Assembly: GCA_030043175.1 (NCBI GenBank) | Contig: JASHYD010001230.1 | Span: forward strand, 1 to 6,825 | From: Xanthobacteraceae bacterium | Lineage (GTDB): Bacteria > Pseudomonadota > Alphaproteobacteria > Rhizobiales > Xanthobacteraceae | DNA: 6,825 bases | Reading direction: 5' to 3' | In this document: piece by piece, positions 5,933-6,825 of the stretch | How positions within the stretch are numbered: position 1 is the stretch's first letter | Layout: the number at the start of each line of letters is the position of its first letter | Position numbers and translations under genes: made by a program | Notes under the pieces: model-generated | Databases searched by the model: none | Told to the model about the DNA's origin: nothing | Seen by the model: the letters and a program-made list of their open reading frames with translations, nothing else

Positions 5933-6039
5933 GACATCGAAACGAATTGCTCTTTCGCCGCGGTCTCCTGCCGACGCATAAAGGCGGTGCAGCAACTGCC
6001 AGCGCCGCGCGATAAGGCGTTGCCTGCGGGCTCAGCGGC

Positions 6040-6053
6040 TTGACATACGTCAA
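6040..6053 (+). promoter_or_regulatory. FixK/FNR-type box TTGACATACGTCAA
   Basis: A perfect TTGAC-N4-GTCAA inverted repeat, matching the FNR/Anr/FixK consensus TTGAT-N4-ATCAA and the FixK2 pattern TTG(A/C)-N6-(T/G)CAA. Its centre is 6046.5, 64.5 nt before the acsA ATG. Class II placement at -41.5 predicts a transcript start near 6088 and a 23-nt leader. It indicates activation of acsA by a CRP/FNR-family regulator under low oxygen. Confidence 0.75.
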
Positions 6054-6074
6054 TCAACTCTCGATCGGCGTCTG

Positions 6075-6080
6075 TATTGT
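6075..6080 (+). promoter_or_regulatory. -10-like hexamer TATTGT
   Basis: Four of six bases match TATAAT. Its centre lies 31 nt downstream of the box centre, exactly the class II FNR/FixK geometry, which supports the promoter call. Confidence 0.5.
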
Positions 6081-6110
6081 TGGTAACAGATAGTCAGCCG
6101 AGTCTATGCC

Positions 6111-6825
6111 ATGGAATGGGAGAAAATCCGCAAGCGCCCACGGGATTATGCCGGCGCGAATCTTGTCGACTACGAAGAGTGCGCGCGCACCTTCTCGTGG
6201 GCGCAAGCCCTAGGCCTGCTCGAGGGTCTTCCTGATGGGGGCCTCAATATTGCACATGAGGCAGTCGATCGGCACATCAAGTCTGGGCGCGGCGGCAAGC
6301 TTGCGCTGCGTTGGATCGGTCGGGATAACACGATTTCTGACTTCTCATATGCAGCGCTGGGCGCTGCCGTGAATCGCTTCGCCAATGTGCTGGTGCAGAA
6401 CGGAATAGGGAAGGGTGAGCGCGTTTTCTTCCTGCTTGGGCGCGTCCCGGAACTCTATATCGCTGCGCTGGGCACGCTGAAAAACGGCAGCGTCTTCTCG
6501 CCACTGTTCTCGCAGTTTGGTCCCGAGCCGATCAAGGCGCGCATGGCCATCGGAGACGCCAAGGCACTTGTCACCACAGAAGCGTTCTATCGCCGCAAGA
6601 TAGAGCCTTGGCGCAAGGAGCTTGCAAACCTGAAACAGGTCTTCTTGATCGAATGTTCGCCAAATCTGCCCCACCGCACGGTCAATCTCAGCGCAGCCTT
6701 GAAACAGGCAGCGGACTCGTTCGAGATCGCGCGAACGAAGGCCGAGGACATGGCGCTGCTACACTTCACCAGCGGCACCACAGGCAAGCCGAAAGGCGCC
6801 GTGCACGTGCACGAAGCCGTGGTCG
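6111..6825 (+). CDS. acsA: Acetyl-CoA synthetase (AcsA-type AMP-forming ligase), 3' end outside window
   Basis: The first 238 codons are present and the frame is open at the window edge. The enzyme activates acetate with ATP to acetyl-AMP, then makes acetyl-CoA, in the cytosol. The sequence parallels B. subtilis AcsA (572 aa): an N-terminal YEE..RTFSWAQA segment, LNIAHEAVDRH, GERVFFLLGRVPELYIAALGTLKNG, PLFSQFGPEPIKARM, and the A3 phosphate-binding motif TSGTTGKPKG at residues 220-229 followed by AVHVHEAVV. The substrate-pocket region lies beyond the window, so propionate or another short acid remains possible. ATG 6111 is chosen because an in-frame stop lies at 6084 and no other start intervenes. 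There is no clear Shine-Dalgarno. A FixK/FNR-type promoter lies just upstream. Confidence 0.9.
   Translation, partial: MEWEKIRKRPRDYAGANLVDYEECARTFSWAQALGLLEGLPDGGLNIAHEAVDRHIKSGRGGKLALRWIGRDNTISDFSYAALGAAVNRFANVLVQNGIGKGERVFFLLGRVPELYIAALGTLKNGSVFSPLFSQFGPEPIKARMAIGDAKALVTTEAFYRRKIEPWRKELANLKQVFLIECSPNLPHRTVNLSAALKQAADSFEIARTKAEDMALLHFTSGTTGKPKGAVHVHEAVV

Noticed and set aside
5686..6015. Plus-strand frame crossing the end of the lipoate-ligase-like gene
   Set aside because: Arg-rich shadow frame with no start signal; it overlaps the supported gene over most of its length.

Overview
The window is GC-rich and looks like an accessory or lineage-specific stretch of an alphaproteobacterial chromosome, most plausibly from the Bradyrhizobium/Rhizobiales neighbourhood. 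This rests on the protein style and on two 14-bp FixK/FNR-type boxes; no rRNA or marker gene fixes the taxonomy. Every gene I accept lies on the + strand.

Layout: (1) 1-464 has no convincing gene. (2) 465-1409 encodes a PfkB-type 6-phosphofructokinase. (3) 1410-1939 is gene-poor and relic-like. It holds a perfect-period 20-bp tandem duplication (1451-1490) and a possible decayed coding segment on the minus strand. (4) 1918-2568 holds two consecutive hairpins followed by up to three unrecognised small genes (a possible 40-aa ORF, a 67-aa ORF and a 98-aa ORF). The last has a strong ribosome binding site and more A/T-ending codons than its neighbours. (5) 2569-2853 is a gap with a 9-bp-stem hairpin. 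(6) 2854-3795 encodes a stand-alone MprF-flippase-like (UPF0104) membrane protein. (7) 3963-4342 is a small gene that appears frameshifted. (8) 4343-4606 is intergenic, with a 12-bp palindrome and a FixK-type box. (9) 4607-5080 encodes a YbaK/ProXp-like aminoacyl-tRNA deacylase and 5183-5932 a LplA-family lipoate/octanoate ligase-like protein. (10) 5933-6110 carries a second, near-ideal FixK/FNR box with a -10-like hexamer at class II spacing. (11) 6111 to the window end is the first 238 codons of an AcsA-type acetyl-CoA synthetase.

How the genes may work together: glycolysis entry (PfkB), acetate activation (AcsA) and lipoyl/octanoyl attachment (LplA-like) all bear on acetyl-CoA and 2-oxoacid metabolism. 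The two FixK-type boxes suggest that at least acsA, and possibly the ybaK-lplA pair, are induced under low oxygen. The flippase-like protein and the tRNA deacylase would fit a stress or microoxic adaptation cluster. That reading is inference. I did not find a clearly new system. The best leads are the paired FixK boxes, the frameshifted gene, the Asn-to-Ser change in the PfkB NXXE motif, and the structured leader with orphan small genes at 1918-2568.
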